From Candidatus Planktophila limnetica (GTDB lineage: Bacteria > Actinomycetota > Actinomycetes > Nanopelagicales > Nanopelagicaceae), in NCBI RefSeq assembly GCF_002288365.1, contig NZ_CP016782.1:1116001-1180000 (forward strand): DNA of 64,000 nt, read 5' to 3'. The translations under genes and the position numbers were made by a program. A model generated the notes under the pieces. It was given only the letters and a program-made list of their open reading frames with translations. It had not been told where the DNA came from and did not search any database. Shown here in pieces: positions 1 through 8,716 of this stretch (position 1 is the first letter of the stretch; each line of letters starts with the position of its first letter).

Positions 1-89
1 AAGTGGATAAGAAAGATGTAAAGCCACAACAAATTATTGAGTTAATTACTACTGGTAAATCTGCTGGAGTTTCAGGAGTGAACGCATGA
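1..89 (+). CDS. C-terminal end of sugar ABC transporter ATP-binding protein (partial)
   Basis: Only the last 28 codons are visible, ending at a TGA that overlaps the ATG of the next gene (ATGA, 86-89). The tail carries no diagnostic motif. The assignment comes from context: it is translationally coupled to a XylH-type permease, and ATP-binding subunits normally precede such permeases in xylose/ribose-type operons. A xylose role is suggested by the xylose isomerase gene just downstream on the other strand. The gene starts before the window. Confidence 0.6.
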   Translation, partial: VDKKDVKPQQIIELITTGKSAGVSGVNA

Positions 90-1312
90 GTACTGAAATC
101 ATTCACGAATCACCAACTCTTAAAGGTGCAGCAGCAGATTATTGGAGCCGCGTAAAAGCTGGTGACATCGGTGCACTTCCTGCAATTTTAGGACTTATTG
201 CACTCTGTGGAATTTTTGGTGCGATGTCCAATGTTTTCCTTACCCCAGGCAACTTTGCAAATCTTCTGACTCAAGCAGCGGCAGTAATTGTGATCGCTAT
301 GGGACTAGTTTTCGTATTGCTCCTTGGCGAAATTGATTTATCTGCTGGTTATGCAGCTGGTGTATCAGGTGCTGTACTCGTAATTCTTATTACTAATCAT
401 CAAGTCGCGTGGTACATCGCATTTCCGATCAGTATCGTCGTCGGTGGCCTCCTTGGGTTTATTCTTGGTTCACTAGTCGCGCGCATCGGAATTCCATCAT
501 TCGTCGTAACCCTGGCTGCATTCTTAGCATTCCAGGGATTGCTGCTACTTCTAGCTGGCGAAGGCGGAACAATTCGCATCGAAGATAAGACAATTCTTGC
601 AGTTGAAAATAGCAATCTTTCTCCCCTGCTCAGTTGGGTTTTCTTCATTGTTGTAGCAGTTGCATATGTCGCCACAGGACTTAATCGTTTAAATACACGA
701 CGTCGTGCGGGGCTAAAAACTGAACTTGTAAAACTCTGGGTAATCAAAACAGCAAGCCTTCTCATCATTACAGGCGGCGCTGTCTTTGCACTCAATGTTG
801 AGCGCAGCAACAATCCAGATCTCGTCAGTCTTAAGGGAATTCCATATGTAGTTCCACTCATTCTTTTCTTACTTGCAGTCGGAACTTTTGTTCTTGGTCG
901 CACAGCATTTGGGCGTCATATTTATGCAGTCGGTGGCAATGCAGAAGCTGCGCGTCGCGCAGGTATTAACGTTAAGCAAGTACGTATCGCAGCATTTGTT
1001 ATCTGTAGTTCTTTGGCTGCTGTTGCTGGCATGATTTTTGCTTCTCGCCAAAACTCAATCTCTCCAACAACAGGTGGCAGTTCAACGCTTCTCTATGCAG
1101 TAGGCGCCGCAGTTATTGGCGGTACCTCGCTATTTGGTGGAAAAGGAAAGATGCGAGACGCCATCCTTGGCGGTCTTGTAGTTGCTGTTATTGATAATGG
1201 CATGGGCCTTTTAGGCTATGCCGCAGGTATCAAGTTCATTGTTACTGGACTTGTGTTATTAGTTTCCGCTGGCGTTGACGCAGTATCTCGCCGCGGAAGT
1301 TCAGTTAGTTAG
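86..1312 (+). CDS. Sugar ABC transporter permease (XylH/RbsC-like)
   Basis: 408-residue integral membrane protein of the branched-chain amino acid/ribose permease fold. A cytoplasmic N-terminus of about 35 residues is followed by around ten hydrophobic segments. The conserved LGEIDLSAG stretch lies near residues 80-88, and a [12 protein letters not shown] loop near 285-296 is where the ATPase usually docks. The C-terminal [15 protein letters not shown] motif is typical of xylose/ribose permeases. The length (around 400, with an insert between helices) fits XylH better than RbsC (about 320). It is coupled by ATGA overlap to the upstream ATPase. Xylose as substrate is inferred from the adjacent xylA. 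The 3' end overlaps xylA convergently by 4 bp. Confidence 0.85.
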   Translation: MSTEIIHESPTLKGAAADYWSRVKAGDIGALPAILGLIALCGIFGAMSNVFLTPGNFANLLTQAAAVIVIAMGLVFVLLLGEIDLSAGYAAGVSGAVLVILITNHQVAWYIAFPISIVVGGLLGFILGSLVARIGIPSFVVTLAAFLAFQGLLLLLAGEGGTIRIEDKTILAVENSNLSPLLSWVFFIVVAVAYVATGLNRLNTRRRAGLKTELVKLWVIKTASLLIITGGAVFALNVERSNNPDLVSLKGIPYVVPLILFLLAVGTFVLGRTAFGRHIYAVGGNAEAARRAGINVKQVRIAAFVICSSLAAVAGMIFASRQNSISPTTGGSSTLLYAVGAAVIGGTSLFGGKGKMRDAILGGLVVAVIDNGMGLLGYAAGIKFIVTGLVLLVSAGVDAVSRRGSSVS

Positions 1313-2466
1313 AGCTCAACTCCCATTAAATGCTCTAGCGCTAACTGATCAATAACTTCGTATCCATAACCACGCTTACCAGCTGCATCAACATCGAAGG
1401 AATCCTTTGCTAGGTCCTTCCATGTTTCACCGCTTGCAAGTGTTGGTTCCATAAGTCCTGGAATGTTTGATTCCTTCATTGCAGCAATTACGCGTGGATC
1501 TTTTCTAAATGCTGCTGCGCGCTCTTTAAGAATCAAATAGGTGCGCATATTCGATGATGCCGATGCCCACACACCCTTGTCATCTTCTGTGCGCGCAGGT
1601 TTGTAATCAAAGTGCTTAGGTCCGCTGTATTGGTAGCGCTCAAGCAAATCAACTAAGAAGAATGCAGATTTTAGATCTCCGTGACCAAAGACAAGATCTT
1701 GATCGTATTTTGGACCGTGTTGGCCATTGAGGTCGATGTGGAATAACTTCTTGTGCCATAGAGCTTGGGCAATGCCGTGCACAAAGTTAAGGCCAGCCAT
1801 TTGTTCGTGCCCAACTTCTGGATTAACGCCAACCATTTCTGGGTAATCAAGTTCGTTGATAAATGCGAGTGCGTGACCAATTGTTGGCAAGAAGATATCA
1901 CCACGTGGTTCATTTGGTTTTGGCTCAAGTGCAAACTTGATGTTAAAGCCATTATCTTTTACGAATTGCCCAAGGGTATTAAAGGCTTCACGGAAGCGAT
2001 CGAGTGCGACATATCCATCTTTTGCTCCATCGGATTCGGCGCCTTCGCGTCCACCCCATGCAACATAAATTTCGGCACCAAGTTCTGCAGCTAATTCGAT
2101 GTTCTTCATTGTTTTGCGTAGTGCGTAACGGCGAATATCTTTATCGTTGCTTGTAAAGGCACCATCTTTAAAGACTGGATGTGTAAATAGATTCGTTGTC
2201 GCCATTGGAACTTTCATTCCAGTTTCATCGAGTGCTTTCTTAAAGCGATCGATGTGCTTGCGACGTTCGCCTTCATCACTGCCAAATGGAATTAAGTCAT
2301 CATCATGGAAAGTCACACCATGTGCACCGCGTGCTGCTAGTTCTTTAACTGAACGAACTGGATCAAGTGCATCACGAGTTGCATCACCAAAGGGATCGCG
2401 TGCTTGCCAGCCAACAGTCCAGAGACCGAAAGTGAACTTATCTGCTGGTTTTGGATCAAATGACAT
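1309..2466 (-). CDS. xylA: Xylose isomerase
   Basis: 385-residue cytoplasmic enzyme converting D-xylose to D-xylulose, a TIM barrel using two divalent metals. Recognisable motifs are [17 protein letters not shown] at the N-terminus, [12 protein letters not shown] with the catalytic His, [21 protein letters not shown] and the metal-binding stretches [10 protein letters not shown] and HIDLNGQHG. The length matches the short actinobacterial class. The reading frame is open 22 codons further upstream, but ATG 2466 is chosen because it begins at the family's normal N-terminus and has a GAAGGG-like ribosome site just upstream. It faces the sugar permease gene. Confidence 0.95.
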   Translation of the reverse strand: MSFDPKPADKFTFGLWTVGWQARDPFGDATRDALDPVRSVKELAARGAHGVTFHDDDLIPFGSDEGERRKHIDRFKKALDETGMKVPMATTNLFTHPVFKDGAFTSNDKDIRRYALRKTMKNIELAAELGAEIYVAWGGREGAESDGAKDGYVALDRFREAFNTLGQFVKDNGFNIKFALEPKPNEPRGDIFLPTIGHALAFINELDYPEMVGVNPEVGHEQMAGLNFVHGIAQALWHKKLFHIDLNGQHGPKYDQDLVFGHGDLKSAFFLVDLLERYQYSGPKHFDYKPARTEDDKGVWASASSNMRTYLILKERAAAFRKDPRVIAAMKESNIPGLMEPTLASGETWKDLAKDSFDVDAAGKRGYGYEVIDQLALEHLMGVEL

Positions 2467-2572
2467 GGTCGAACCCTTCGTAAGATTTAGCCGTTTTGGC
2501 AACAGGGCGAACTTACCTCTAACCTTGGCCATATTCCACAGGCATTAATCACAATGTCAGTGGCACTCTTTT

Positions 2573-2656
2573 GCGGGAGTGGTGAAATGGCAGACACGCA
2601 GGTCTTAGGAACCTGTGTCTTCGGACGTGCGGGTTCAAGTCCCGCCTCCCGCACCA
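2573..2656 (+). tRNA. tRNA-Leu (anticodon TAG)
   Basis: The acceptor arms GCGGGAG and CTCCCGC pair over 7 bp with discriminator A and an encoded CCA (2654-2656). The anticodon stem CAGGT/ACCTG encloses loop CTTAGGA with anticodon TAG at 2606-2608. A long variable arm (type II tRNA) and a GGGTTCAAGTCCC T-arm are present. It reads CUN leucine codons. Confidence 0.97.
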
Positions 2657-2684
2657 TCAAGATGTAGATAAAGAGGTTCGCTAG

Positions 2685-3890
2685 GTGTTACAAGAACTTC
2701 GAGCTCTCAGATCACATAAGGGATTTATTCCACTAGTTGGCTCTCGATTTATTTCCAATGTGGGCAATGGACTTTCTCCCATTGCGTTGGCCTATGGAGT
2801 TTTAAGTATTCCAGGTGCTGATGGAAAAGATCTCAGCATTGTTATGGCCGCACGTTTTGTTCCAATGGTTGCCTTGATGTTACTTGGTGGTGTTGTTGGA
2901 GATCGTTACAAACGAAATCGCGTTGTTGGCGGAGCAGATATTATCGGTAGCGTTTTTGTTGCAATTAGTGCAATTTCATTTATCGGTCACTTCCCTTCTG
3001 TCTGGTTATTAGCTCTTATGGGAGCAATTTTTGGAGTGCTAAATGCGCTCTGGTGGCCGGCAATGGTTGGTGTACTTCCTGAAATTTTGCCTAAAGAAAA
3101 ACTAAAAGATGGTAATGCCATCGTGGCTTTATCTAACAATATTGGCTTTGTAGTCGGTGCACTGCTGGGCGGAACTCTCGTAACGTTGTATGGATCTGGT
3201 TGGGCTTTGTTAATTGATGCAATATCTTTTTTGATTGCTGGAATCCTTGTGTGGAATTTAGATTTACCGCCCATGCCTGATCGAGAAGATAACTCAGTAA
3301 TTCACGACCTGCGTATTGGATGGCATGAATTCATTGCTCGTCCATGGGTCATTGCAATTGTCTGTTCATTTGCTGTCATCAATATGTGCTTCGAATCTAT
3401 TTGGCAGGTTTTAGGTCCTTTGGCATATGACCAAGGCGATAACGGTCCTCGTAATTGGTCGCTCAATCTTGCAGCAGTAACTGCTGGAATGATCTGCGGA
3501 AGTGCGATTGCGCTGAAAGTTAAATTTAAACGTCCATTAGCAACATCAATGGTTTTCATTGCAATTTCTTCGGTGTGGAACTTTGCAATTGCTAGTTCGC
3601 AACCACTTGTCATCACGATGTTATGTGGCGCTGTTTCCGGAGTTGCAATCGATATCTTCATGGTTCAGTGGAACACTGCAATGCAATCGCATATTCCAGA
3701 GGAGTCATACTCGCGTGTTGCCGCCTATGACGCATTAGGTTCTTTCGGTATTGCACCAATTGGTGTGGCATTTGCAGGACCTGCTGCTGCCTACTTTGGA
3801 ATTACAGCAACGCTCTGGGCTACAGGAATACTCACATTTGTCGCGGCCCTTGCATCACTGAGTGTGAAATCTCTTCGTACTCTTAAGTAG
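2685..3890 (+). CDS. MFS transporter, exporter-like
   Basis: 401 residues with about twelve hydrophobic segments. The RFISNVGNGLSPIALAYGV start and the GVVGDRYKRNRVV loop after helix 2 correspond to the MFS motif A region. The family resembles the MFS_3/enterobactin-exporter-like group of putative drug or metabolite exporters. No substrate can be read from sequence. The start is GTG 2685, with an AAAGAGG ribosome site about 9 nt upstream. It stands alone between the tRNA and metY. Confidence 0.8.
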   Translation: MLQELRALRSHKGFIPLVGSRFISNVGNGLSPIALAYGVLSIPGADGKDLSIVMAARFVPMVALMLLGGVVGDRYKRNRVVGGADIIGSVFVAISAISFIGHFPSVWLLALMGAIFGVLNALWWPAMVGVLPEILPKEKLKDGNAIVALSNNIGFVVGALLGGTLVTLYGSGWALLIDAISFLIAGILVWNLDLPPMPDREDNSVIHDLRIGWHEFIARPWVIAIVCSFAVINMCFESIWQVLGPLAYDQGDNGPRNWSLNLAAVTAGMICGSAIALKVKFKRPLATSMVFIAISSVWNFAIASSQPLVITMLCGAVSGVAIDIFMVQWNTAMQSHIPEESYSRVAAYDALGSFGIAPIGVAFAGPAAAYFGITATLWATGILTFVAALASLSVKSLRTLK

Positions 3891-3900
3891 ATTTTGTTGC

Positions 3901-4002
3901 GAGTAACTTGCAAGAACTAATCACTCGTTAGAACTTTCTTCTACTTTTTGTTACGTTCTCCTCCTGAGTAAATCACTCACTACAACAAGGAGGTAGCACC
4001 TA
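3901..4002 (+). promoter_or_regulatory. metY leader with hairpin masking the ribosome-binding site
   Basis: The Shine-Dalgarno AGGAGG (3988-3993) is perfectly complementary to CCTCCT (3960-3965). Directly inside this 6-bp helix, GAGT (3966-3969) pairs with ACTC (3975-3978). The result is a nearly continuous 10-bp hairpin with a 9-nt bulge that would hide the ribosome site. AATCACTC occurs twice (around 3919 and 3971) and GAGTAA twice (3901 and 3966), so alternative pairings are possible. A sulfur-metabolite-responsive switch is an inference. I do not recognise a known riboswitch class. Confidence 0.4.
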
Positions 4003-5316
4003 ATGTCAGATAAGAAATGGTCATTTGAGACTTTACAAATTCATGCTGGTCAAACAGCTGATCCGACAACTGGTGCACGCGCTCTTCCTTTGTATCAAAC
4101 AACTGCGTATCAATTTAGAGATACACAGCATGCAGCTAATCTCTTTGGTTTAGCGGAACTAGGAAATATTTATACACGCATCATGAATCCAACTCAGGAT
4201 GCAGTTGAACAACGCTTGGCCGCACTTGAAGGTGGAGTTGCAGCGCTTCTTGTTGCATCTGGATCTGCTGCAACAACATATTCAGTTCTAAACGTTGCTG
4301 AAGCGGGCGACCACATTGTTTCAAGTCCAAGTTTGTATGGCGGAACTTATAACTTGTTTCATTACACACTTCCAAAATTCGGTATCGAAGTAACTTTCGT
4401 TGAAGATCCCGATGACCTTGATTCATGGCGTAAAGCTGTACGTCCAAATACAAAAGCATTCTTCGGTGAAACTATCGCTAATCCAAAAAATGACATCTTG
4501 GATATTGAAGGTGTTGCAAAAGTTGCTCATGAAGCAGGCGTTCCATTAATCGTCGATAACACTGTTGCAACTCCATACGTAATCAAGCCAATCGAATATG
4601 GCGCCGATGTCGTTGTTCACTCAGCAACTAAGTTCTTATCTGGTCACGGTAATGCTGTTGTGGGAGCGATTATTGATTCTGGAAACTTTGACTATGCAAA
4701 ATATCCAACAAAATTTAAGGGTTTCAACGAACCAGACCCAAGTTATCACGGACTTGTTTTCGCTCAAGCTCTTGGAGTCGGTTCAGCATTTGGTGCAAAC
4801 CTTGCTTATATCTTCAAGATTCGTCTGCAATTACTTCGTGATATCGGAGCAGCAGTTTCTCCATTTAACGCATGGTTACTTGCGCAAGGTTTAGAAACTC
4901 TAAGCCTTCGTATGGAACGTCACTTAGAAAATGCAAAAGCAGTGTCAGAGTGGCTATCAAAGCATCCAAGTGTTGAAAAAGTTAACTATGCATCATTGCC
5001 TAATTCACAATGGAATAAACTTGCTAAGAAATATGCACCGAAAGGATCTGGCGCTGTTCTTTCTTTTGAACTCAAAGGTGGCATAGAAGCCGGAAAGAAG
5101 TTTGTGGAGTCCCTCAAACTCTTTAGCCATGTTGCAAATATTGGAGATGTTCGTTCGTTGGTTATTCATCCAGCAACTACAACACACTCTCAATTGAGCC
5201 CTGAAGAACAACTTACTGCGGGCGTAACACCAGGTTTAGTTCGTTTGAGCCTAGGTCTTGAAAACATTGAAGATATTAAGGCTGACTTAGAGGATGGTTT
5301 TAACGCTTCTAAATAA
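4003..5316 (+). CDS. metY: O-acetylhomoserine aminocarboxypropyltransferase (sulfhydrylase)
   Basis: 437-residue PLP enzyme of the Cys/Met metabolism family. It forms homocysteine from O-acetylhomoserine and sulfide. The N-terminus FETLQIHAGQ, the phosphate-binding region ALLVASGSAAT, DNTVATPY, and the PLP-lysine motif HSATKFLSGHGN (Lys within SATK) are all present. So are the C-terminal VGDVRSLVIHPATTTHSQL-type residues. The length fits MetY (about 430), which is longer than MetB/MetZ (about 390). A very strong ribosome site, AAGGAGGT, lies 8 nt before the ATG and is predicted to be masked by the leader hairpin. Confidence 0.93.
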   Translation: MSDKKWSFETLQIHAGQTADPTTGARALPLYQTTAYQFRDTQHAANLFGLAELGNIYTRIMNPTQDAVEQRLAALEGGVAALLVASGSAATTYSVLNVAEAGDHIVSSPSLYGGTYNLFHYTLPKFGIEVTFVEDPDDLDSWRKAVRPNTKAFFGETIANPKNDILDIEGVAKVAHEAGVPLIVDNTVATPYVIKPIEYGADVVVHSATKFLSGHGNAVVGAIIDSGNFDYAKYPTKFKGFNEPDPSYHGLVFAQALGVGSAFGANLAYIFKIRLQLLRDIGAAVSPFNAWLLAQGLETLSLRMERHLENAKAVSEWLSKHPSVEKVNYASLPNSQWNKLAKKYAPKGSGAVLSFELKGGIEAGKKFVESLKLFSHVANIGDVRSLVIHPATTTHSQLSPEEQLTAGVTPGLVRLSLGLENIEDIKADLEDGFNASK

Positions 5317-5328
5317 ATGAGTTAGGCA

Positions 5329-5340
5329 TAGGCTTATCTC
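5329..5340 (+). promoter_or_regulatory. -10 box for leaderless haemolysin-III-like gene
   Basis: TAGGCT at 5329-5334 is followed by 6 nt and then the ATG at 5341. No ribosome site is present. The arrangement matches the TANNNT-N6-8-start pattern seen before many genes in this window. The transcription start is inferred. Confidence 0.5.
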
Positions 5341-5985
5341 ATGACAACGCAGGTGCCAGCACCACCAAAGCTTCGAGGGTGGTTTCACCTTGGTGCTACA
5401 CCTGCGGTAATAATCGCATCCCTTGTCTTATTTATTCTAAGCAAGTCATCTCTTAAGTTATCTGTTGCACTGTATTCAATAACTGCAATCATGTTATTTA
5501 GTGTTTCAGCGATTTACCACCGCGTTCCATGGTCACCTGCAAAGAAGGTTATGTGGCGTCGTTGGGATCACGCCAATATTAATTTGCTAATTGCCGGTTC
5601 CTACACGCCTTTTGCTGTTGCACTTCTTGAAGGTCGCGATCGCCTAACTCTTCTTATTGTTGTCTGGGTTGGCGCTCTTGCCGGAGTTGCACTGCGTGTG
5701 TTTTGGGTTGGCGCGCCTCGTTGGTTATATGTTGCTAATTATTTATTACTCGGTTGGGTTGCAGTTATTTACACACCACAGCTCTATAGAGAAGGCGGTC
5801 TCTGGGTATTGCTTCCAATATTAATTGGTGGACTTTTTTATTCTGTGGGAGCAATTTTTTACGCCTTGAAAAAGCCGGGCCGTTATGCAAAATATTTTGG
5901 CTTTCATGAGCTCTTTCACATCTTCGTTTTAGCGGCCTGGATTTCTCAGTACGTCGCCGTTTCCATGGCCATTTACCGCGATTAA
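5341..5985 (+). CDS. Haemolysin III / PAQR-family membrane protein
   Basis: 214 residues, seven predicted transmembrane helices. Family signatures seen are SAIYHRVPWSPAKK (S..H after helix 2), RRWDHANINLLIAGSYTPF (the HxxI region) and the C-terminal FGFHELFHIFVLAA, with the paired histidines that bind zinc in PAQR proteins. The function in bacteria is unsettled. The haemolysin name is historical and should not be taken as a toxin call. The gene lies 24 bp after metY but seems to have its own -10 box. Confidence 0.85.
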   Translation: MTTQVPAPPKLRGWFHLGATPAVIIASLVLFILSKSSLKLSVALYSITAIMLFSVSAIYHRVPWSPAKKVMWRRWDHANINLLIAGSYTPFAVALLEGRDRLTLLIVVWVGALAGVALRVFWVGAPRWLYVANYLLLGWVAVIYTPQLYREGGLWVLLPILIGGLFYSVGAIFYALKKPGRYAKYFGFHELFHIFVLAAWISQYVAVSMAIYRD

Positions 5986-6108
5986 CACCGGCCTCACTAC
6001 TCGGACTAACCCCCGTACCCCACACAGGGACTTTTGCCGATGGCCCTTACTGCTCTAATCTAAAGCCCCTAGAGAACCTCTAGAAATTATCCGTCGGCAG
6101 CAAGGAAA

Positions 6109-6909
6109 ATGATGAGCGAGAAGAAGAGTTTCCTTAATTGGGTTGGCTTCACAGGTGAAGAACAAACCACTCCTGGTTCTGTTGACCGTATTCGCGAACT
6201 TGAAACACAACTTGCTGATCTTCGCTCACGCCGCGACATCACTTCATTAAGCAAAGAAGAGTTTGAAATTCTTGCAACTGAAACTGCAATGTCAATGATC
6301 AAATCGGCGCAGCTACGTGAAGCTCGCGCGCAAGCCGCTTCTGATCGCCTTGTTAATGAAACATCACGTGCTGCCAAAGATGCACTGGAAGCTGCGCAGA
6401 ACAAAGCAGCCTCAATGCTCTCAGGTGCTGAATCTCGCGGCCGCAAATATATTCAAGCTGCAGAATCAGAAGCTCAAGAGATGATTGCAAATGCAGAAGA
6501 TGCAGCAGATCGCGCTATGGAAGATAAGAAGCGCGAAGTTGCAGCGTTGGCACAAGCTGCACGCCGTGAAGGTGAGCGTATTATTTCTGGTGCAACTGTT
6601 GAAGTAACAAATTACCGACATTGGCTATCTGGTGTTATCTCAGAAGCTGAACGTTTATACAAAATTCAAACTCAATCACTTGATGCTGCAGAGGGTGCGA
6701 TTCATCAATCCCGTACACGTCTGGAAAGCGCATTTAATCGTTTAGAACAACTTCAAAAGAGTGTTCTTGAAAACCTTAATCCTGATGACACCATCATCAA
6801 CCGCGGCCCTATTCGCGTTGAGAGCCAACGGACTAAGAGAGCACTTAATGCACCAAAGGGTAAGTCGACCAAAAAGGTTGCAAAGAAGAGTTCTGCAAAG
6901 CGTAAGTAA
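6109..6909 (+). CDS. DivIVA-like coiled-coil protein with basic tail
   Basis: 266 residues. A short N-terminal region with a KKSFLNWVGF stretch precedes heptad-rich helices from about residue 25 to 220 (runs of A/E/K/R, for example AAESEAQEMIANAEDAADRAMEDKK). It ends in a Lys/Arg-rich tail (KSTKKVAKKSSAKRK). The composition resembles actinobacterial DivIVA/Wag31 or similar cell-pole scaffold proteins, but the classical DivIVA N-terminal membrane-binding motif is not obvious. The start is ATG 6109 (ATG 6112 is possible), after AAGGA. The basic tail resembles the N-terminal tail of the FN3 protein at 8717-9505. Function is inferred only. Confidence 0.55.
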   Translation: MMSEKKSFLNWVGFTGEEQTTPGSVDRIRELETQLADLRSRRDITSLSKEEFEILATETAMSMIKSAQLREARAQAASDRLVNETSRAAKDALEAAQNKAASMLSGAESRGRKYIQAAESEAQEMIANAEDAADRAMEDKKREVAALAQAARREGERIISGATVEVTNYRHWLSGVISEAERLYKIQTQSLDAAEGAIHQSRTRLESAFNRLEQLQKSVLENLNPDDTIINRGPIRVESQRTKRALNAPKGKSTKKVAKKSSAKRK

Positions 6910-6914
6910 TCTCA

Positions 6915-8666
6915 ATGTCTGCACAGCGCGGAATTAGATACATCCCTGCAATCGATGGCTTGCGAGCTGTCGCAGTAATTGCGGTAATGCTCTATCACTT
7001 AGGTGTTCCTTGGATTCCTGGTGGTTTCCTTGGAGTCGATCTTTTCTTTGTTATTTCTGGATACGTAATCACACGTTTGCTCTTGGATTCAATTCAACGT
7101 AGCGGTGGATTAGATCTACGTGCGTTCTATAAATCTCGACTTCGCAGATTACTTCCACCATTAGTTTTCATGATTGTTACTACTACGTTATTTATCGGCG
7201 TGTGGGCGCCAGATACAATTAAAAGACTTCTCACCGATACTCCGTTTTCTCTCATGGGAGTCATGAATTGGTGGCTTGTATTTAGACAAGCAGATTATTT
7301 CGAAGCAATTGGGCGACCACCACTTTTGCAGCACACATGGTCACTCGGCGTTGAAGCACAGTTCTATCTGGTGTGGCCACTTATTTTGCTTCTCGTGCTT
7401 CGTCAATTGGGAAGAAAAATCATTCCCGCCGCAGCCCTAATTATTGCGATTGGATCAGGTGTTGCACTGTTCTTGGTTTCATTAAGTGTTGATTCAAGCT
7501 CTTCACAGAGCATAAGTCACGTTTACTTCGGAACAGATACTCACAGCATTGGTTTATTTCTGGGCGCAGCATTAGCCGTTAACTGGATTCCACAAAATCT
7601 TAAGGTTGATATTGCCAAGCGAGCACAAGATGTCATCGATGGAATTGGTGTATTTGGTTTTCTGGGGATTCTTGCTTGTTTCTTATTCATTGAACAGGGA
7701 AATCCAACTCTCTACAAAATTGCCTTTCCATTGGCTGGAATATTTGGATGCGCGATCATCATGTCTGTTGTTCATCCTGCTTCACGATTTGCACCCCTCT
7801 TGCAAGGAAAAGCGATTCTGTGGATTGGTGAGCGCTCATATGCGATCTATTTATGGCATTGGATTATCTTTCAAGTAACGCGTCCCAGCGTTGATCTAGC
7901 CGGTGCGAGCTGGGCTCTCTATGCACTTCGAATTCTTATTGTTTTCGCCTTAGCTGACATCTCACTTCGTTGGGTTGAATTGCCCTTTAGAAATGGCTAC
8001 ATCGAGTCATGGTTTAGAGGTATGAAATATCGAACAAAGAAAGTGCGTGTGCGTCAGCAAACTACATTGGCGTTATCAATTATTTCCGTATTGGCTGCTA
8101 CATCTCTCGTGAGTGCAAATGCAATTGCAATCAGTGAGCGAAATCTTGCTAAATTGAAGTTGGAGATAACTTCTGAAGCGCAAGTGCAAACGCAAATAAC
8201 TAATCCTTCTGAAGGTCTTTGGGTGGCAGGAGATTCGGTAATCCTTGGTATTCGAAATGAATTATCAAATCGACGACAGGTTGGATTGATAAATGCCCAT
8301 GTGGGTCGTCAGGCACCGGAATTAATAGAGGTTCTAAACAAAGATAAAGCTCGAATGCTCGGTGCGCCAATTATTGTCAATATGGGAAATAACAATCGGC
8401 TAGGTGAAAGTGAAGTTGTTTCAATATTTGAAGCAATAAAGGATCAACCTCAAATTATTGTTATTAACACTGCAGTGCCGAGAGGTTGGAAGGATGAGAA
8501 TAATTCCTTGATTCAACAAGTCGCATCTCGGTATCAGAATGTGAAAATTGTTGATTGGAACGCTATTTCACAGGGGCATCCAGAATACTTCGCACCCGAT
8601 GGTGTGCACTTAGTGCCAACTGGCATAAGTGTTTATGTGGATGCGATTGTGTCTGAGTTAGAGTAA
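6915..8666 (+). CDS. Acyltransferase-3 family protein with C-terminal SGNH-like domain
   Basis: 583 residues. The N-terminal 380 residues form the ten-helix acyltransferase-3 (OafA-like) domain. It begins IRYIPAIDGLRAVAVIAVMLYHLG (catalytic His) and includes FFVISGYVITRLL and QHTWSLGVEAQFYLVWP. A further helix lies near residue 395. The extracytoplasmic C-terminal part contains GLWVAGDSVILGIR (SGNH block I, Asp-Ser), NMGNNNR (block III) and ending DGVHLVPTG (catalytic Asp/His). Such proteins O-acetylate surface polysaccharides. It starts 5 bp after the DivIVA-like gene and probably shares its transcript. Confidence 0.88.
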   Translation: MSAQRGIRYIPAIDGLRAVAVIAVMLYHLGVPWIPGGFLGVDLFFVISGYVITRLLLDSIQRSGGLDLRAFYKSRLRRLLPPLVFMIVTTTLFIGVWAPDTIKRLLTDTPFSLMGVMNWWLVFRQADYFEAIGRPPLLQHTWSLGVEAQFYLVWPLILLLVLRQLGRKIIPAAALIIAIGSGVALFLVSLSVDSSSSQSISHVYFGTDTHSIGLFLGAALAVNWIPQNLKVDIAKRAQDVIDGIGVFGFLGILACFLFIEQGNPTLYKIAFPLAGIFGCAIIMSVVHPASRFAPLLQGKAILWIGERSYAIYLWHWIIFQVTRPSVDLAGASWALYALRILIVFALADISLRWVELPFRNGYIESWFRGMKYRTKKVRVRQQTTLALSIISVLAATSLVSANAIAISERNLAKLKLEITSEAQVQTQITNPSEGLWVAGDSVILGIRNELSNRRQVGLINAHVGRQAPELIEVLNKDKARMLGAPIIVNMGNNNRLGESEVVSIFEAIKDQPQIIVINTAVPRGWKDENNSLIQQVASRYQNVKIVDWNAISQGHPEYFAPDGVHLVPTGISVYVDAIVSELE

Positions 8667-8674
8667 ATCAAATA

Positions 8675-8705
8675 AAAAAGCCCCCGCGAAATGCGAGGGC
8701 TTTTT
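8675..8705. terminator. Bidirectional intrinsic terminator
   Basis: AAAAAGCCC and GGGCTTTTT flank an inner CGC/GCG helix closing a GAAAT loop, with one mismatch. The T-runs on both strands let it serve both the acyltransferase gene and the convergent FN3 gene. Confidence 0.9.
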
Positions 8706-8716
8706 AATGTAAAGAT

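Noticed and set aside
400-903. 167-codon frame opposite the sugar permease
   Set aside because: Antisense shadow, rich in Ser/Arg/Thr, no start signals.
3901-4002. SAM-II or SAM-IV riboswitch
   Set aside because: I could not match the known core sequences; only a ribosome-site-masking hairpin is supported.
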